Counted from the stretch's first letter, positions 8,558 through 17,668 are shown. The stretch is DNA of 64,000 bases from Prolixibacteraceae bacterium (GCA_028683385.1 JAQUIJ010000006.1:124001-188000), one strand, 5' to 3'. The notes: a model not told the origin generated them from the letters alone. Numbers and translations: made by a program.

Positions 8558-9436
8558 ATGATACGCGAAATTGTAAATATAGACGAAGAATTGTGCAACG
8601 GATGTGGTGTTTGTGTCCCGAATTGCCACGAAGGTGCATTGCAAATTATAGATGGAAAAGCCAGGCTCATTAGCGAATTGATGTGTGACGGATTGGGAGC
8701 CTGCCTTGGCCATTGCCCCGAAGGAGCGATTACCATTGAAAAACGCGAAGCCGACGAATACGACGAAGTGGTTGTGGTGAAACAAATCATCCCGAAAGGC
8801 AAAAATACATTGGTAGCTCACATGAAACACCTGAAAGAGCATGGTGAAACCGTATTCCTGAAACAGGCTGTTGGCTACCTGAAAATGCATGCCAGCGAAA
8901 TTCCGTTCAGTGTTGAAGAGGTAATTGCCGAAGTTCATTCTACAAAAGTTGAATCATCAGGTTGCGCCAGTGGAGGGTGCCCGGGTTCACAAGCTGTCAG
9001 TTTTGAGCCGCAGAACCTTCGCTTTGCTCCGGCAACGGCTACAACTGAAGCGCCTTCTGCTCTCCGTCAGTGGCCAGTTCAAATGCATTTAATTAATCCT
9101 GCTGCTTCAAGTTTCCAGGGAACCGATTTGCTTTTGGCAGCCGATTGCGTGGCCTTCAGCTTAGGTAATTTTCACACCAAACATTTGGCCGGAAAGTCAT
9201 TGGTTATTGCCTGTCCCAAACTCGATCAGGGAAAAGAAATATACGTGGAGAAAATTCGCCGCCTCATCGACGAAGCCCGTGTGAATACCATTACTGTGAT
9301 GATGATGGAAGTTCCATGTTGCGGAGGTTTGTCGCAATTGGTTAAAATGGCTTCTGCTCAGGCATCCCGCAAAGTTCCAGTGAAGGAAATCATTGTCAGC
9401 ATCAAAGGCGAAATTCTGGACGAAAGCTGGGTATAG
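8558..9436 (+). CDS. 4Fe-4S ferredoxin-like electron-transfer protein paired with hcp
   Basis: 292 residues. Cys13/16/19/23 form a classic CxxCxxCxxxC cluster motif; a second, altered motif has Cys43, Cys49 and Cys53 (CX5CX3CP). The C-terminal two thirds carry more cysteine motifs (SGCASGGCPG, VIACPKLDQ, EVPCCGGLSQL) that could hold another cluster or metal. Proteins of this kind sit next to hcp in many anaerobes and are thought to pass electrons to the hybrid-cluster protein; here it takes the place that Hcr has in enterobacteria (inference). It is divergent from the Crp/Fnr regulator, with operator and -7 element directly upstream. hcp follows after 300 bases of repeat-like spacer. Confidence 0.82.
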   Translation: MIREIVNIDEELCNGCGVCVPNCHEGALQIIDGKARLISELMCDGLGACLGHCPEGAITIEKREADEYDEVVVVKQIIPKGKNTLVAHMKHLKEHGETVFLKQAVGYLKMHASEIPFSVEEVIAEVHSTKVESSGCASGGCPGSQAVSFEPQNLRFAPATATTEAPSALRQWPVQMHLINPAASSFQGTDLLLAADCVAFSLGNFHTKHLAGKSLVIACPKLDQGKEIYVEKIRRLIDEARVNTITVMMMEVPCCGGLSQLVKMASAQASRKVPVKEIIVSIKGEILDESWV

Positions 9437-9736
9437 ATCCAGTTCAAAGTTTCAGGTTCCAAGTTGTTGCAAGATTCGGGTTTGAGGTTCAAATTCCCCG
9501 AAGGGGATAAATATCAATAACCCGGGGTAAACGACGAAGGAGGTCAACCCCGGGACAAGATGCAACAAAGTCAACCGTCCGCGAGTAGCCGCCCTACAAG
9601 GGCTTTCCCTTATTTCGAACGAAATGGCAACCAATCTATTCAGAATTTTGATCCAAAAGCATTCAGAAATTATCAATTAAAATTTTAATAATCAATTGAG
9701 AAACTGGTTTGTGAGATTTCGCAAACGGTCCTTCTC
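9437..9736. repeat. Repeat-rich spacer between ferredoxin-like gene and hcp
   Basis: No gene is supported. The stretch holds GTTCAAAGTTTCAGGTTCC-like words (9441-9460), TCCCC-GAA-GGGGA (around 9495-9508), and CCCGGGGT (9521-9528) inverse to ACCCCGGG (9547-9554). The mix resembles dispersed intergenic repeats of Bacteroidota. No promoter motif for hcp was recognised, so hcp may rely on read-through from 8524. Confidence 0.55.
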
Positions 9737-11431
9737 ATGTCAAAAAAAATAACTATGGATATGTTTTGTTTTCAATGTCAGGAAGCAGCCAAAGGAATTG
9801 GTTGCTCGGTAAAAGGTGTGTGCGGAAAGGACAGCAATGTGGCCAACCTTCAGGATACTTTATTATTTGTGCTGAAGGGTGTTGCAGCCTTAAACAGCGA
9901 ATTGCGCAAAGCCGGATTGGCCGAAGCCAAGGTAAATAAAGTGATTTTCGACGGTCTGTTCAGCACCATCACCAACGCAAATTTCGATGATGTGGCTTTC
10001 TCGATCCGCATCAAAAAAACGCTGAACGTTCGCGACGAATTGCGTTCGAAAGCTGAAGCTGCCGGAATTGCGTTGCCAACGCACGAATCGGTGAACTGGT
10101 CGGCATCAACCACCGAAGAGTTTGAAGCCAAAGCCGCTGAAGTTGGTGTTTTAAGTGAAAAAAACGAAGACATTCGCTCACTGAAAGAGCTGATTATTTA
10201 TGGGTTGAAAGGTCTGGCAGCTTATGCCGAGCATGCCTTTAACCTCAACCATGAAAGTGAAGAGATTTTTGCTTTTACTGAACGTGCGCTGGCCGCTACC
10301 ACACAGGATTTATCGGCCGACGAATTGGTTGCTCTAACTCTTGAAACCGGAAAATTCGGAGTTGACGTAATGGCTTTGCTCGATAAAGCCAACACCACCA
10401 GCTACGGAAATCCGGAAATGACCAAAGTAAACATTGGCGTCCGTAAAAATCCGGCAATCCTGATTTCAGGTCACGATTTGCGCGATTTGGAAGACCTTTT
10501 GGTGCAGACCGAAGGAACCGGAGTGGATGTTTACACGCACAGCGAAATGCTGCCAGCGAATTATTATCCGGCTTTCAAGAAATACAAAAACCTGGTGGGT
10601 AACTACGGAAATGCGTGGTGGAAGCAAAAGGAAGAATTTGAAAGCTTCAACGGACCAATCCTGTTCACGACCAACTGTATTGTTCCGCCAATGGAAAAAG
10701 CGGGATACCGTGACCGAATTTATACCACAGGAGCAAGCGGATTGCCAGGTGCTGTGCATTTCCCTGACCGCAAGCCAGGACAGCGTAAAGATTTCCACGC
10801 GATTATTGAGCACGCTAAAATTTGTGGTGCACCTACCGAAATCGAAACCGGTGAAATCATTGGCGGTTTCGCGCACAACCAGGTTTTCGAACTGGCCGGA
10901 CCAATTGTTGAAGCCGTTAAATCGGGTGCAATCCGCAAATTCTTTGTGATGGCAGGTTGCGATGGTCGCATGAAAGATCGTGATTATTACACCCAATTTG
11001 CCGAAAAATTACCAACTGATACGGTGATCCTGACAGCAGGTTGTGCCAAATATCGTTACAACAAATTGCCATTAGGCGATATCAACGGAATTCCACGAGT
11101 GATCGATGCCGGACAGTGTAACGACTCCTATTCGCTGGCTGTTGTGGCTTTGAAACTGAAAGAAATTTTTGAATTGGAAGACATCAACGAATTACCAATT
11201 GCTTACAATATTGCGTGGTATGAGCAAAAAGCAGTCATCGTATTGTTGGCACTGCTTTCCCTTGGAGTGAAAAACATTCACCTCGGCCCGACATTACCAG
11301 CCTTTTTATCGCCCAATGTGGTAAATGTTTTGGTACAAAACTTTGGTATCGCCGGAATTCAAACCGTTGATGAAGATTTGAGATTGTTCCTTCAAACCGA
11401 GAAAGAACTGGAAGAAGAATTTGAGAAATAG
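9737..11431 (+). CDS. hcp: Hydroxylamine reductase / hybrid-cluster protein
   Basis: 564 residues, normal for the family. The N-terminal cluster cysteines are Cys11, Cys14, Cys23 and Cys29 ([15 protein letters not shown]...GVC). Hybrid-cluster motifs follow in order: [52 protein letters not shown] and [12 protein letters not shown], which supply the His, Glu and Cys ligands. Hcp reduces hydroxylamine in vitro and is regarded as an NO reductase or S-nitrosylase in anaerobic nitrosative stress. The cytoplasmic enzyme would take electrons from the upstream ferredoxin-like protein. The operator-bearing promoter 5' of that gene probably drives both; a terminator follows. Confidence 0.95.
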   Translation: MSKKITMDMFCFQCQEAAKGIGCSVKGVCGKDSNVANLQDTLLFVLKGVAALNSELRKAGLAEAKVNKVIFDGLFSTITNANFDDVAFSIRIKKTLNVRDELRSKAEAAGIALPTHESVNWSASTTEEFEAKAAEVGVLSEKNEDIRSLKELIIYGLKGLAAYAEHAFNLNHESEEIFAFTERALAATTQDLSADELVALTLETGKFGVDVMALLDKANTTSYGNPEMTKVNIGVRKNPAILISGHDLRDLEDLLVQTEGTGVDVYTHSEMLPANYYPAFKKYKNLVGNYGNAWWKQKEEFESFNGPILFTTNCIVPPMEKAGYRDRIYTTGASGLPGAVHFPDRKPGQRKDFHAIIEHAKICGAPTEIETGEIIGGFAHNQVFELAGPIVEAVKSGAIRKFFVMAGCDGRMKDRDYYTQFAEKLPTDTVILTAGCAKYRYNKLPLGDINGIPRVIDAGQCNDSYSLAVVALKLKEIFELEDINELPIAYNIAWYEQKAVIVLLALLSLGVKNIHLGPTLPAFLSPNVVNVLVQNFGIAGIQTVDEDLRLFLQTEKELEEEFEK

Positions 11432-11460
11432 TGACTTATTGTTTTGGTGGATTGTTTTTG

Positions 11461-11496
11461 AAAACCTCTGGATCGCTTTTGATTCGGAGGTTTTTT
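11461..11496 (+). terminator. Rho-independent terminator after hcp
   Basis: AAAACCTC (11461-11468) pairs with GAGGTTTT (11487-11494) and continues into six T residues. Confidence 0.8.
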
Positions 11497-11625
11497 GCAT
11501 TTTAGTAAGAAATCCGCTAAACGTATAATTTCCAACGCTAAACTTAAATTTTCTTGCGTCAAAATATCAATCACAAAACCTTGTTAAAAATGTTTATTTT
11601 TAAATATTTAAACAAACAATAGGTT

Positions 11626-11973
11626 ATGATATTATTTAGATTTGATTTGAGCATTGAATCACATCCAGGAGTAACTGAAAATGAAATTGATAATTCGTTA
11701 AAGGAATTTAATGTTGATCTTAAGAAACTCTGTGAACTTCTTGGCTTATCACTTGAGGTAAATTCTTTTCATCGACATCACTGTGATTGTGATGAAGTAA
11801 GACAAGTCTATATTAATGGATTGCATTATAAGATCTCTCGAACTTTAAGAAATATTAGGAATTACCATTTCATGGCAAAAATAGTTGAGGGTTACATTGA
11901 GCTAATTTTCAATAATGAAGATTTTAACAACCTTGAATACAAGTATAAATTACAACTACCTAATGATAAATAA
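11626..11973 (+). CDS. Hypothetical 115-residue protein
   Basis: I do not recognise this protein. It begins MILFRFDLSIESHPGVTENE, has no signal peptide or membrane segment, contains a His/Cys/Asp cluster (SFHRHHCDCDEV, ~residues 48-59) that could bind a metal, and ends in beta-like stretches. Codon use is clearly more AT-rich than in the neighbours, which suggests acquisition or weak constraint. It stands alone, with a terminator upstream and about 390 AT-rich bases downstream. No promoter matching the Bacteroidota consensus was found. It could be a true small gene or a chance frame; length and start context favour a gene moderately. Confidence 0.5.
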   Translation: MILFRFDLSIESHPGVTENEIDNSLKEFNVDLKKLCELLGLSLEVNSFHRHHCDCDEVRQVYINGLHYKISRTLRNIRNYHFMAKIVEGYIELIFNNEDFNNLEYKYKLQLPNDK

Positions 11974-12361
11974 AGTTATAAGATAAGTGGTTCTTTTCTT
12001 CAAAAATCAGACATTTAAATCACTACTTTCCAAACTTTTTTTCTTTCTGTCGAAATTAGACTAACATTCAGCTTTTTATAATGTGCTGATTTACTTGACA
12101 TTAAAAATTATTTTAAAAATAATTAAAAATTTTAGTACTTTGTGTTGCATAGAACCATTTAAAGTTCGTATGTTTGTAAAGCCAATAACAATGTAAGAGA
12201 AGGTAGAAGTTTTAAAAGAGTTCTTTGGATTCTGTAACGAAACTGAAAACCCATCGTCTTACCAACAGAGAAAACAAGAAAACAGTATCAGAAAACAAGA
12301 AAACGTGTTCAGAAAACAAAAACAGAAAACAGAAACAAACTAACAAACAAATCTCAAAGCC
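11974..12361. other. AT-rich intergenic region and long A-rich leader
   Basis: 12090-12135 is almost pure A/T with a nearly palindromic AAATTATTTTAAAAATAATT; a TACTTTG word at 12136-12142 may be a -7 element but lacks a spaced TTG. 12265-12350 is a G-poor leader with at least six AGAAAAC words, and the pattern runs into the first codons of the next gene. Confidence 0.45.
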
Positions 12362-12748
12362 ATGAGAACAACAAACAACATTCAGAAAACAGAAAACAAG
12401 CCAATTAAAAAAACAATTAGCAAGATGTTCGCCATCATTATTAGTCTGGTATTGATTAGTTTTACGGTAAGCGCTCAGGGATTCTGGAAGCAAATACTTG
12501 TAAACAATACCTACGGAAAAATGGCCGAAATGATGGTTGAACAGAAAAATGCAGATGATCAGCTTTTGAAAGCTAACGTTCATTCTCCTGAAACTACGGT
12601 CACAATGCCAGCTGGCAATACTGGAATTGCAACGGAAATGACTTTTGAACGCTACTTCGGTTCTCAATGGGGTGTCAGTCAGAATATTTTTGGGACACAT
12701 TCACCAATGATCGATTGGAAAATGGATCAATCAAGCCAGAATAACTGA
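12362..12748 (+). CDS. Small exported or membrane-anchored protein of unknown function
   Basis: 128 residues. A basic N-terminus of about 21 residues precedes a hydrophobic segment (MFAIIISLVLISFTVSAQG), which reads as a long signal peptide with possible cleavage after SAQ or as an anchor. The remaining ~85 residues are polar with no recognised domain (SQWGVSQNIFGTHSPMIDWK near the end). The PadR gene starts 51 bases downstream and a PspC gene follows, so the three probably form an envelope-stress unit (inference). An internal ATG at 12425 would give a conventional signal peptide and is a reasonable alternative start. Confidence 0.55.
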   Translation: MRTTNNIQKTENKPIKKTISKMFAIIISLVLISFTVSAQGFWKQILVNNTYGKMAEMMVEQKNADDQLLKANVHSPETTVTMPAGNTGIATEMTFERYFGSQWGVSQNIFGTHSPMIDWKMDQSSQNN

Positions 12749-12784
12749 TCCTGATTTTAAGGAGAGATTAAATAAAAAGATTTT

Positions 12785-12792
12785 AAAGGAGG
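12785..12792 (+). promoter_or_regulatory. Unusually strong Shine-Dalgarno sequence
   Basis: AAAGGAGG lies 7 bases before the ATG at 12800. Bacteroidota rarely use such sites, and it fixes the start of the PadR gene. Confidence 0.7.
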
Positions 12793-12799
12793 AAAAACA

Positions 12800-13129
12800 A
12801 TGGATCTCAACAATACAAAAGCTCAAATGCGCAAGGGCGTTCTCGAATACTGCATCCTGCTGGTAATCGACGGTAAACCTTTGTACGCAAGCGACATCAT
12901 TGAGGAATTGAAAAACTCGAAGATGATTGTCGTGGAAGGAACTTTATACCCGTTACTCACCCGTTTGAAAAATGACGGACTACTGGCTTACAAATGGGAA
13001 GAATCGACCCAGGGACCACCACGTAAATATTACGAACTTACTGAAGAAGGACGTTTTTTCCTGAACGAAATGGGTGCTTCGTGGGACGAGTTGGTCGAAG
13101 CTGTCAAGACGATAAAAGAACATAAATAG
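12800..13129 (+). CDS. PadR-family transcriptional regulator
   Basis: 109 residues forming one winged helix-turn-helix of the PadR_1 type: KGVLEYCILLVIDG, YASDIIEEL, VVEGTLYPLLTRLKNDGLL and the wing PPRKYYELTEEGRFFL, followed by a short C-terminal helix for dimer contact. PadR proteins of this short class commonly repress adjacent membrane-protein genes and release DNA on binding small molecules or under membrane stress. It starts behind a strong ribosome site, lies 45 bases before the PspC gene and is very likely co-transcribed with it, so it should be the local repressor of the unit. The effector is unknown. Confidence 0.9.
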   Translation: MDLNNTKAQMRKGVLEYCILLVIDGKPLYASDIIEELKNSKMIVVEGTLYPLLTRLKNDGLLAYKWEESTQGPPRKYYELTEEGRFFLNEMGASWDELVEAVKTIKEHK

Positions 13130-13174
13130 GTTGATTTCAGTATAAGTTAATCAAAAACGGAAAAACCTCAGAAA

Positions 13175-14788
13175 ATGAAAAAGACATTTACAATAAACAT
13201 AAGCGGAAGCATCTTCCATATCGATGACGACGCTTTCGAAAAACTCCAGAAATACCTGCATATGCTGAATAAGCATTTCGGACCAGCCATCGAGGGTCAG
13301 GAAATACTTCAGGATATTGAAGCGCGAATTGCAGAGTTGTTTCTCGAAAAAACCAGCAATAAAGTTGAAGTGATTACCGATTTCATGGTCGACGAAGTGA
13401 TTGCCCGAATGGGTAAACCCGAAGACTTCATGGAGCAAGAGGAGGAATCAGAAAAAACTCAGCCCGAGGCAACATCTCAGGAAGAAGAACCCAAAGTCCG
13501 CCGAAGGTTGTACCGCGATGGAGACAATCGTGTGCTTGGTGGTGTTTGTTCCGGAATGGGAGCCTACTTTAACATCGACATGGTAATGATGAGAGTAATC
13601 TTCTTTTTGCTCTTTTTCCTGATCGGGCCTTTTAACCTGTTGTTGTATTTTATCCTCTGGATTGTTGTACCTAAAGCAAAAACTACCGCCCAGCGACTCG
13701 AAATGCGAGGTAAAGAGGCGACAATCTCTAACATTGAGAAGTCGATTAAAGAAGAGGTAAACGAAGTTGGTGAAAGCTACAACAAGTTCGCCAATGCGAA
13801 AAACGAAAAAGGAGTTTCACGTATCGATAGTTTTGGCGAAGTCGTAGGCAGCGTGTTGCGTGTAGTACTTCGCGTAATCGTTCTCATATTTGGTGCAGTT
13901 CTTATCATCGGAGGAATAGCCAGCCTGATTGGCTTTATAGCCTCAATGGCTATTGGGAATTCTTTTATGCATGGAGGGCCATGGAACTTTGGTTCGGGTT
14001 CGAATGTCGATATGTCTGCATTGCTAAATAACTTCGTTAGTCCGGGAGCTTATGCCATTTCACTAATTGCAATTTCCATTTTGGCAGGAATTCCGATCTT
14101 ACTTATTCTTTTTATCGGAACGAAACTTTTATTCCGCTATAAAACCAATAACCGGATGATCGGGTTGGGCGCCTTTGGCCTTTGGTTAGCTGCTCTAATT
14201 GTTCTAACCGTTGTTGCAGTGAATCAGGTTAGTAATTTCGGAAAACAAACCAGTCAGACTGTAACTCAAAAGGTAGAATGTACTCAGTGTAAAACGTTGT
14301 ATCTGGAAACCGCAGATGATCTTTACGAGTCGTTAATTGATAATGAAATTTCGCTTGATCGGATGAAAATTGCTACAGTCAATGGGAAAGACAAGCTGCT
14401 TGGACATCCACGCTTCACCATCGAAAAAAGCAGTTCAGGCGAATATTTACTGCTGATCAAAAAACAATCGCGGGGAAGTAGCACTGTTGACGCTCAAAAG
14501 AATGTGGAAGAGATTGAGTATAATTTTGTCCAGAAAGATTCAACACTTCGTTTCGATCCTTATTATATGCTAAAGGATGAGGCCAGATGGCGTAACCAGG
14601 AGATTTTCTTAACCCTGAAAGTTCCGGAAGGAAAATCAGTTTACCTGAATCAGAAAATGGCCAGTATTATCTCCGACATTCAAAATACTGAAAACATGTG
14701 GGACGGTGATATGGTTGGCAAAACATGGACGATGACCGCCGATGGATTATCACTGAAAAAAGAGATTCCGTTGACGATAAAGAAGTAA
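13175..14788 (+). CDS. PspC-domain inner-membrane protein
   Basis: 537 residues. The N-terminal ~90 residues form the helical domain that precedes PspC in Bacteroidota (FTINISGSIFHIDDDAFEKL, ILQDIEARIAELF). An acidic linker follows, then a PspC domain (~108-170: RRLYRDGDNRVLGGVCSGMG and a membrane hairpin ending in ILWIVVPKAK). Further membrane segments lie around residues 225-265, 285-312 and 325-350, then a periplasmic C-terminal half with beta-type sequence. PspC proteins act in envelope-stress responses. It is preceded by the PadR gene and terminated by a strong hairpin. Whether it is a sensor or effector cannot be told from sequence. Confidence 0.88.
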   Translation: MKKTFTINISGSIFHIDDDAFEKLQKYLHMLNKHFGPAIEGQEILQDIEARIAELFLEKTSNKVEVITDFMVDEVIARMGKPEDFMEQEEESEKTQPEATSQEEEPKVRRRLYRDGDNRVLGGVCSGMGAYFNIDMVMMRVIFFLLFFLIGPFNLLLYFILWIVVPKAKTTAQRLEMRGKEATISNIEKSIKEEVNEVGESYNKFANAKNEKGVSRIDSFGEVVGSVLRVVLRVIVLIFGAVLIIGGIASLIGFIASMAIGNSFMHGGPWNFGSGSNVDMSALLNNFVSPGAYAISLIAISILAGIPILLILFIGTKLLFRYKTNNRMIGLGAFGLWLAALIVLTVVAVNQVSNFGKQTSQTVTQKVECTQCKTLYLETADDLYESLIDNEISLDRMKIATVNGKDKLLGHPRFTIEKSSSGEYLLLIKKQSRGSSTVDAQKNVEEIEYNFVQKDSTLRFDPYYMLKDEARWRNQEIFLTLKVPEGKSVYLNQKMASIISDIQNTENMWDGDMVGKTWTMTADGLSLKKEIPLTIKK

Positions 14789-14827
14789 AATTCTCACAAA
14801 AAATATTGAATCCTGAATAGGATTTAA

Positions 14828-14864
14828 CAGAAGGTTGGCCATAATCGGCCAACCTTCTGCTTTT
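14828..14864. terminator. Strong hairpin between convergent genes
   Basis: CAGAAGGTTGGCC (14828-14840) and GGCCAACCTTCTG (14847-14859) form a perfect 13-bp stem with a 6-base loop, followed by TTTT on the plus strand. It ends the PspC unit and may also stop minus-strand transcripts. Confidence 0.85.
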
Positions 14865-14873
14865 GATACTGTT

Positions 14874-16223
14874 CTAAAAAATCATCGAAAATACCGTTTC
14901 TTTCCCCGGAATCGATCTTACCTGAAGGCTTCCGCCATGCAACCTCATAATCTGACGTGAGAGGCTAAGCCCAATTCCGGAGCCATTTTCGCGGGTAGTA
15001 AAAAACGGGACAAATACCTGTTCCATAATCTCATCAGGTATTCCGGACCCATTATCGGCCACCGTAATTTCCGGTCGGTTATTATTGGCCACTTTTACCA
15101 TTATCCTGATTAATCCATCAGTTCTTCCGTTCAAGGCTTCCAGTGCATTTTTTAAAAGATTGAGTAACACTTGGGAAATCAGGTTTTCATCGGCAAAAAG
15201 TTCAAGTTCAGGTGGATTAACGTTAACTGCCAGTTTAACCTTATCGCTGTTTTCAAGCGACGAATACAATACTTTCATGCGGTTAACCAGTTCTTCAACC
15301 TTGAATATTTTTTGATCAGGTTTTGGTACCCGTGTCAGTTTACGGTACGACTCTACAAACTGGATTAATCCGTTGCCCTGTTCGCCAATTACACCTAGTC
15401 CGCGAGCCGTAGTGCTGATTGTCTTTTCGTCGATTTGTTCCCGAAGCACTAATTTGCCATCGACAGTAAAAAGCTTGCTCAGGCTTTCCGAAAGTGAAGT
15501 GATCGGAGCTATCGAATTCATGATTTCGTGCATCAGTACGCGAATCAACTTCATCCACGAATCCAGCTCTTTTTCATCAAGTTCGTTCCGGATATCCTGA
15601 ACCGACAGCAACAGTAATTCATCGGTTTGTGTTTTAAACGAAGTTGCTTTCAGCGATAATTCAATCGTTCCGCGTTCGCTGGTTACCGAAACAAGCTTTT
15701 GTTCGAAGGGTTTAATTTGCTGAACAGCTTGAAAAAGGGTTCGGCTGATTCGATCCAACTGATTAATATGGGTCAATACATCGAGTCCAAGCATCCGTCT
15801 TACAGCCGAGTTGGCATGTAACACAAATCCTTTGGAATTGCTGGTAATAATACCTGTCCCCACGTTTTCGAGTATGGTTTGAAAATACTGTTCGCGCTGC
15901 TGATTCTCTATTTTGAGTTGTTTGATCTGTTCGTTGATCTTGTTTAATCCATCGAACAATTCGCGGATTGGTTTGCCCGAAATTTGAGTCGGAAAAATCA
16001 ATGTAGAATCGTTATTCTGGATAGATTCCAGGAAATAGCTCATTTTCCGGTTTGTGGTATTGAGTAGCTGGATCAGGTTAATTACCACCGGAATGATAGC
16101 GGCTACACAAATAAAAGCAATGAAATTGGATTCGGACGCAACGGCGAGACCAGCACCCAATGCAGCCGCAACCAGCAATACCACCCTGAAAATAATCTGG
16201 ACATAGAAGTTTCGGCTGATCAT
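14874..16223 (-). CDS. Membrane sensor histidine kinase (NtrB-like partner)
   Basis: 449 residues. Two N-terminal membrane segments (~11-30 and ~33-55) leave almost no periplasmic loop, so the signal is probably sensed in the membrane or cytoplasm. A coiled stretch and a PAS-like domain (~115-210) precede an HisKA-type helix with the phosphoacceptor in MHEIMNSIAP (His232). The ATPase domain has the N box around Asn359 (NLLKNALEAL), G1 DNGSGIP (390-396) and G2 GSGIGL (414-419). The start codon overlaps the stop of the response-regulator gene in an ATGA, so the two are translationally coupled. By position it phosphorylates that sigma-54 activator, whose likely targets are the transporter genes starting at 17761. 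Confidence 0.93.
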   Translation of the reverse strand: MISRNFYVQIIFRVVLLVAAALGAGLAVASESNFIAFICVAAIIPVVINLIQLLNTTNRKMSYFLESIQNNDSTLIFPTQISGKPIRELFDGLNKINEQIKQLKIENQQREQYFQTILENVGTGIITSNSKGFVLHANSAVRRMLGLDVLTHINQLDRISRTLFQAVQQIKPFEQKLVSVTSERGTIELSLKATSFKTQTDELLLLSVQDIRNELDEKELDSWMKLIRVLMHEIMNSIAPITSLSESLSKLFTVDGKLVLREQIDEKTISTTARGLGVIGEQGNGLIQFVESYRKLTRVPKPDQKIFKVEELVNRMKVLYSSLENSDKVKLAVNVNPPELELFADENLISQVLLNLLKNALEALNGRTDGLIRIMVKVANNNRPEITVADNGSGIPDEIMEQVFVPFFTTRENGSGIGLSLSRQIMRLHGGSLQVRSIPGKETVFSMIF

Positions 16224-17584
16224 TGACCTGATTTTTTGATTTTGTTGTAAAGGGTCTGTCGGGTTATACCGAGCTGCTCGGCGGCGGCGCTAAGGTTTCC
16301 ATTGTTTTTTTCAATCGCGAGGTTAATCATCTGTCGTTCCATTTCTTCGAGCGTCATTTCGGGAGTAATATTTTTTCCTGAAGCGACTGGTCTCATAAAG
16401 AAATCTTCGGACTTTAGCACATGATTGTCGCTCAGGATAACTGCTTTTTCGATCGTGTGCTGCAATTCGCGGATATTTCCGGGCCACGAGTATCCTAACA
16501 GCTTGTCCTGGGCTTGTTGATTGATCTTCAGATTGGGTTTGTTGTATTTTGATGCGTACTTTTTCAGGAAGAAATCGGCCAGCACCAGCACATCGGTTCC
16601 ACGCTCACGCAAAGGTGGAACTTCAATTTGTATGGTATTGATACGGTAAAGCAAGTCTTCGCGGAAAAGCCCTTCGTGTACCATGCTTTCGAGGTTTTTA
16701 TTGGTCGCGCAAATCAGTCGGATATCAACCGGAACAGTTTGATTGGAACCTATACGCGAAATTTGCCTGTTCTGTATGGCTGCCAATAGTTTAGCCTGAA
16801 GGTGAAACGATAGGTTGCCAATTTCATCGAGAAACAAACTGCCTTTATCGGCTACTTCGAATTTTCCGGGACGACTTTCACGGGCATCCGTAAAAGCGCC
16901 TTTCACATGTCCAAAGAGCTCGCTTTCGAACAATGTTTCGGTAATGGCGCCCATATCAACGCTAACCAATATTTCGCTCGACCGACCCGATAACCGGTGT
17001 ATTTCCTGGGCAATCAATTCTTTTCCTGTTCCGTTTTCGCCGGTAATCAGCACGTTAGCTTCTGTTTTGGCGACCTTCCGAACCAGATTCAATACACTCA
17101 TGAGTCGTGGCGACGAACCCACAATGTATTTCTGCTCGCGGTTAATCTCGCTTTTCAGTCCCTTTTCTTTTTCTTTCAACTGGCTCACTTCTTTTTTCGA
17201 CAAATTAAGTTGAAGAGCCGATTTCAATGTCGCCAGTAATTTGGCGTTGTCCCAGGGTTTCAGAACAAAATCGGTAGCCCCGGCTTTCAGTGCTTTTACG
17301 GTAAGTTCAACATCGCCATAAGCGGTAATCATGACAACCGAAATCTCCGGATTGGTTTCCTTAATTCGGGTAAGCCAGTAAATACCTTCGTTTCCGGTAT
17401 TGATCCCAGCTTTGAAATTCATATCCAGAATCGCCAGATTGTATTCATTCTGGCGCAATTCCGATGGAATCAGGTTCGGATCAGACAGTGTAGTGATGGA
17501 CTGAAATTCAGGAGAGAGAAGGATCTCCAATGCACTTAAAATGCTCTTATTGTCGTCAACAATCAGGACGTTCCCTTTAGCCAT
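16220..17584 (-). CDS. NtrC-family sigma-54-dependent response regulator
   Basis: 454 residues with three domains. The receiver (1-125) has Asp10/Asp11, phosphoacceptor Asp54 (AILDMNF), Thr87 and Lys109. The AAA+ sigma-54 activator domain (~154-380) has Walker A GENGTGKE (182-189), the sigma-54-contacting loop as GAFTDA (229-234) rather than textbook GAFTGA, and Walker B LFLDE. A Fis-type helix-turn-helix closes the protein (GNLSAAAEQLGITRQTLYNK). It would activate RNA polymerase carrying RpoN by binding upstream palindromes. Two 17-bp palindromes lie 45-84 bases from its own start in the divergent spacer, so it may regulate both itself and the tolC unit. It is the first gene of a two-gene operon with the kinase. 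Confidence 0.94.
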   Translation of the reverse strand: MAKGNVLIVDDNKSILSALEILLSPEFQSITTLSDPNLIPSELRQNEYNLAILDMNFKAGINTGNEGIYWLTRIKETNPEISVVMITAYGDVELTVKALKAGATDFVLKPWDNAKLLATLKSALQLNLSKKEVSQLKEKEKGLKSEINREQKYIVGSSPRLMSVLNLVRKVAKTEANVLITGENGTGKELIAQEIHRLSGRSSEILVSVDMGAITETLFESELFGHVKGAFTDARESRPGKFEVADKGSLFLDEIGNLSFHLQAKLLAAIQNRQISRIGSNQTVPVDIRLICATNKNLESMVHEGLFREDLLYRINTIQIEVPPLRERGTDVLVLADFFLKKYASKYNKPNLKINQQAQDKLLGYSWPGNIRELQHTIEKAVILSDNHVLKSEDFFMRPVASGKNITPEMTLEEMERQMINLAIEKNNGNLSAAAEQLGITRQTLYNKIKKSGQ

Positions 17585-17628
17585 TTTTTATTCAAAGATA
17601 AAAGTCGATTGATATGAAGTCAACTGGT

Positions 17629-17668
17629 TGTAAAAATATTTTACACAACGGTGTCAATTATTTTTACC
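17629..17668. promoter_or_regulatory. Paired 17-bp palindromes, candidate activator sites A1 and A2
   Basis: TGTAAAAATATTTTACA (17629-17645, perfect) and TGTCAATTATTTTTACC (17652-17668, imperfect), centres 23 bp apart. The second centre is 62 bp upstream of the GG of the -24 element at 17722. The same layout recurs at 27002-27040 and 46980-47018. Confidence 0.7.

Noticed and set aside
9452-9676. Small minus-strand protein in the ferredoxin-hcp spacer
   Set aside because: The translation is of dispersed repeat sequence and contains inverted words; no start context or domain.
12265-12350. CRISPR-like array
   Set aside because: Words are short and irregularly spaced, without unique spacers of constant length; it is low-complexity leader sequence.
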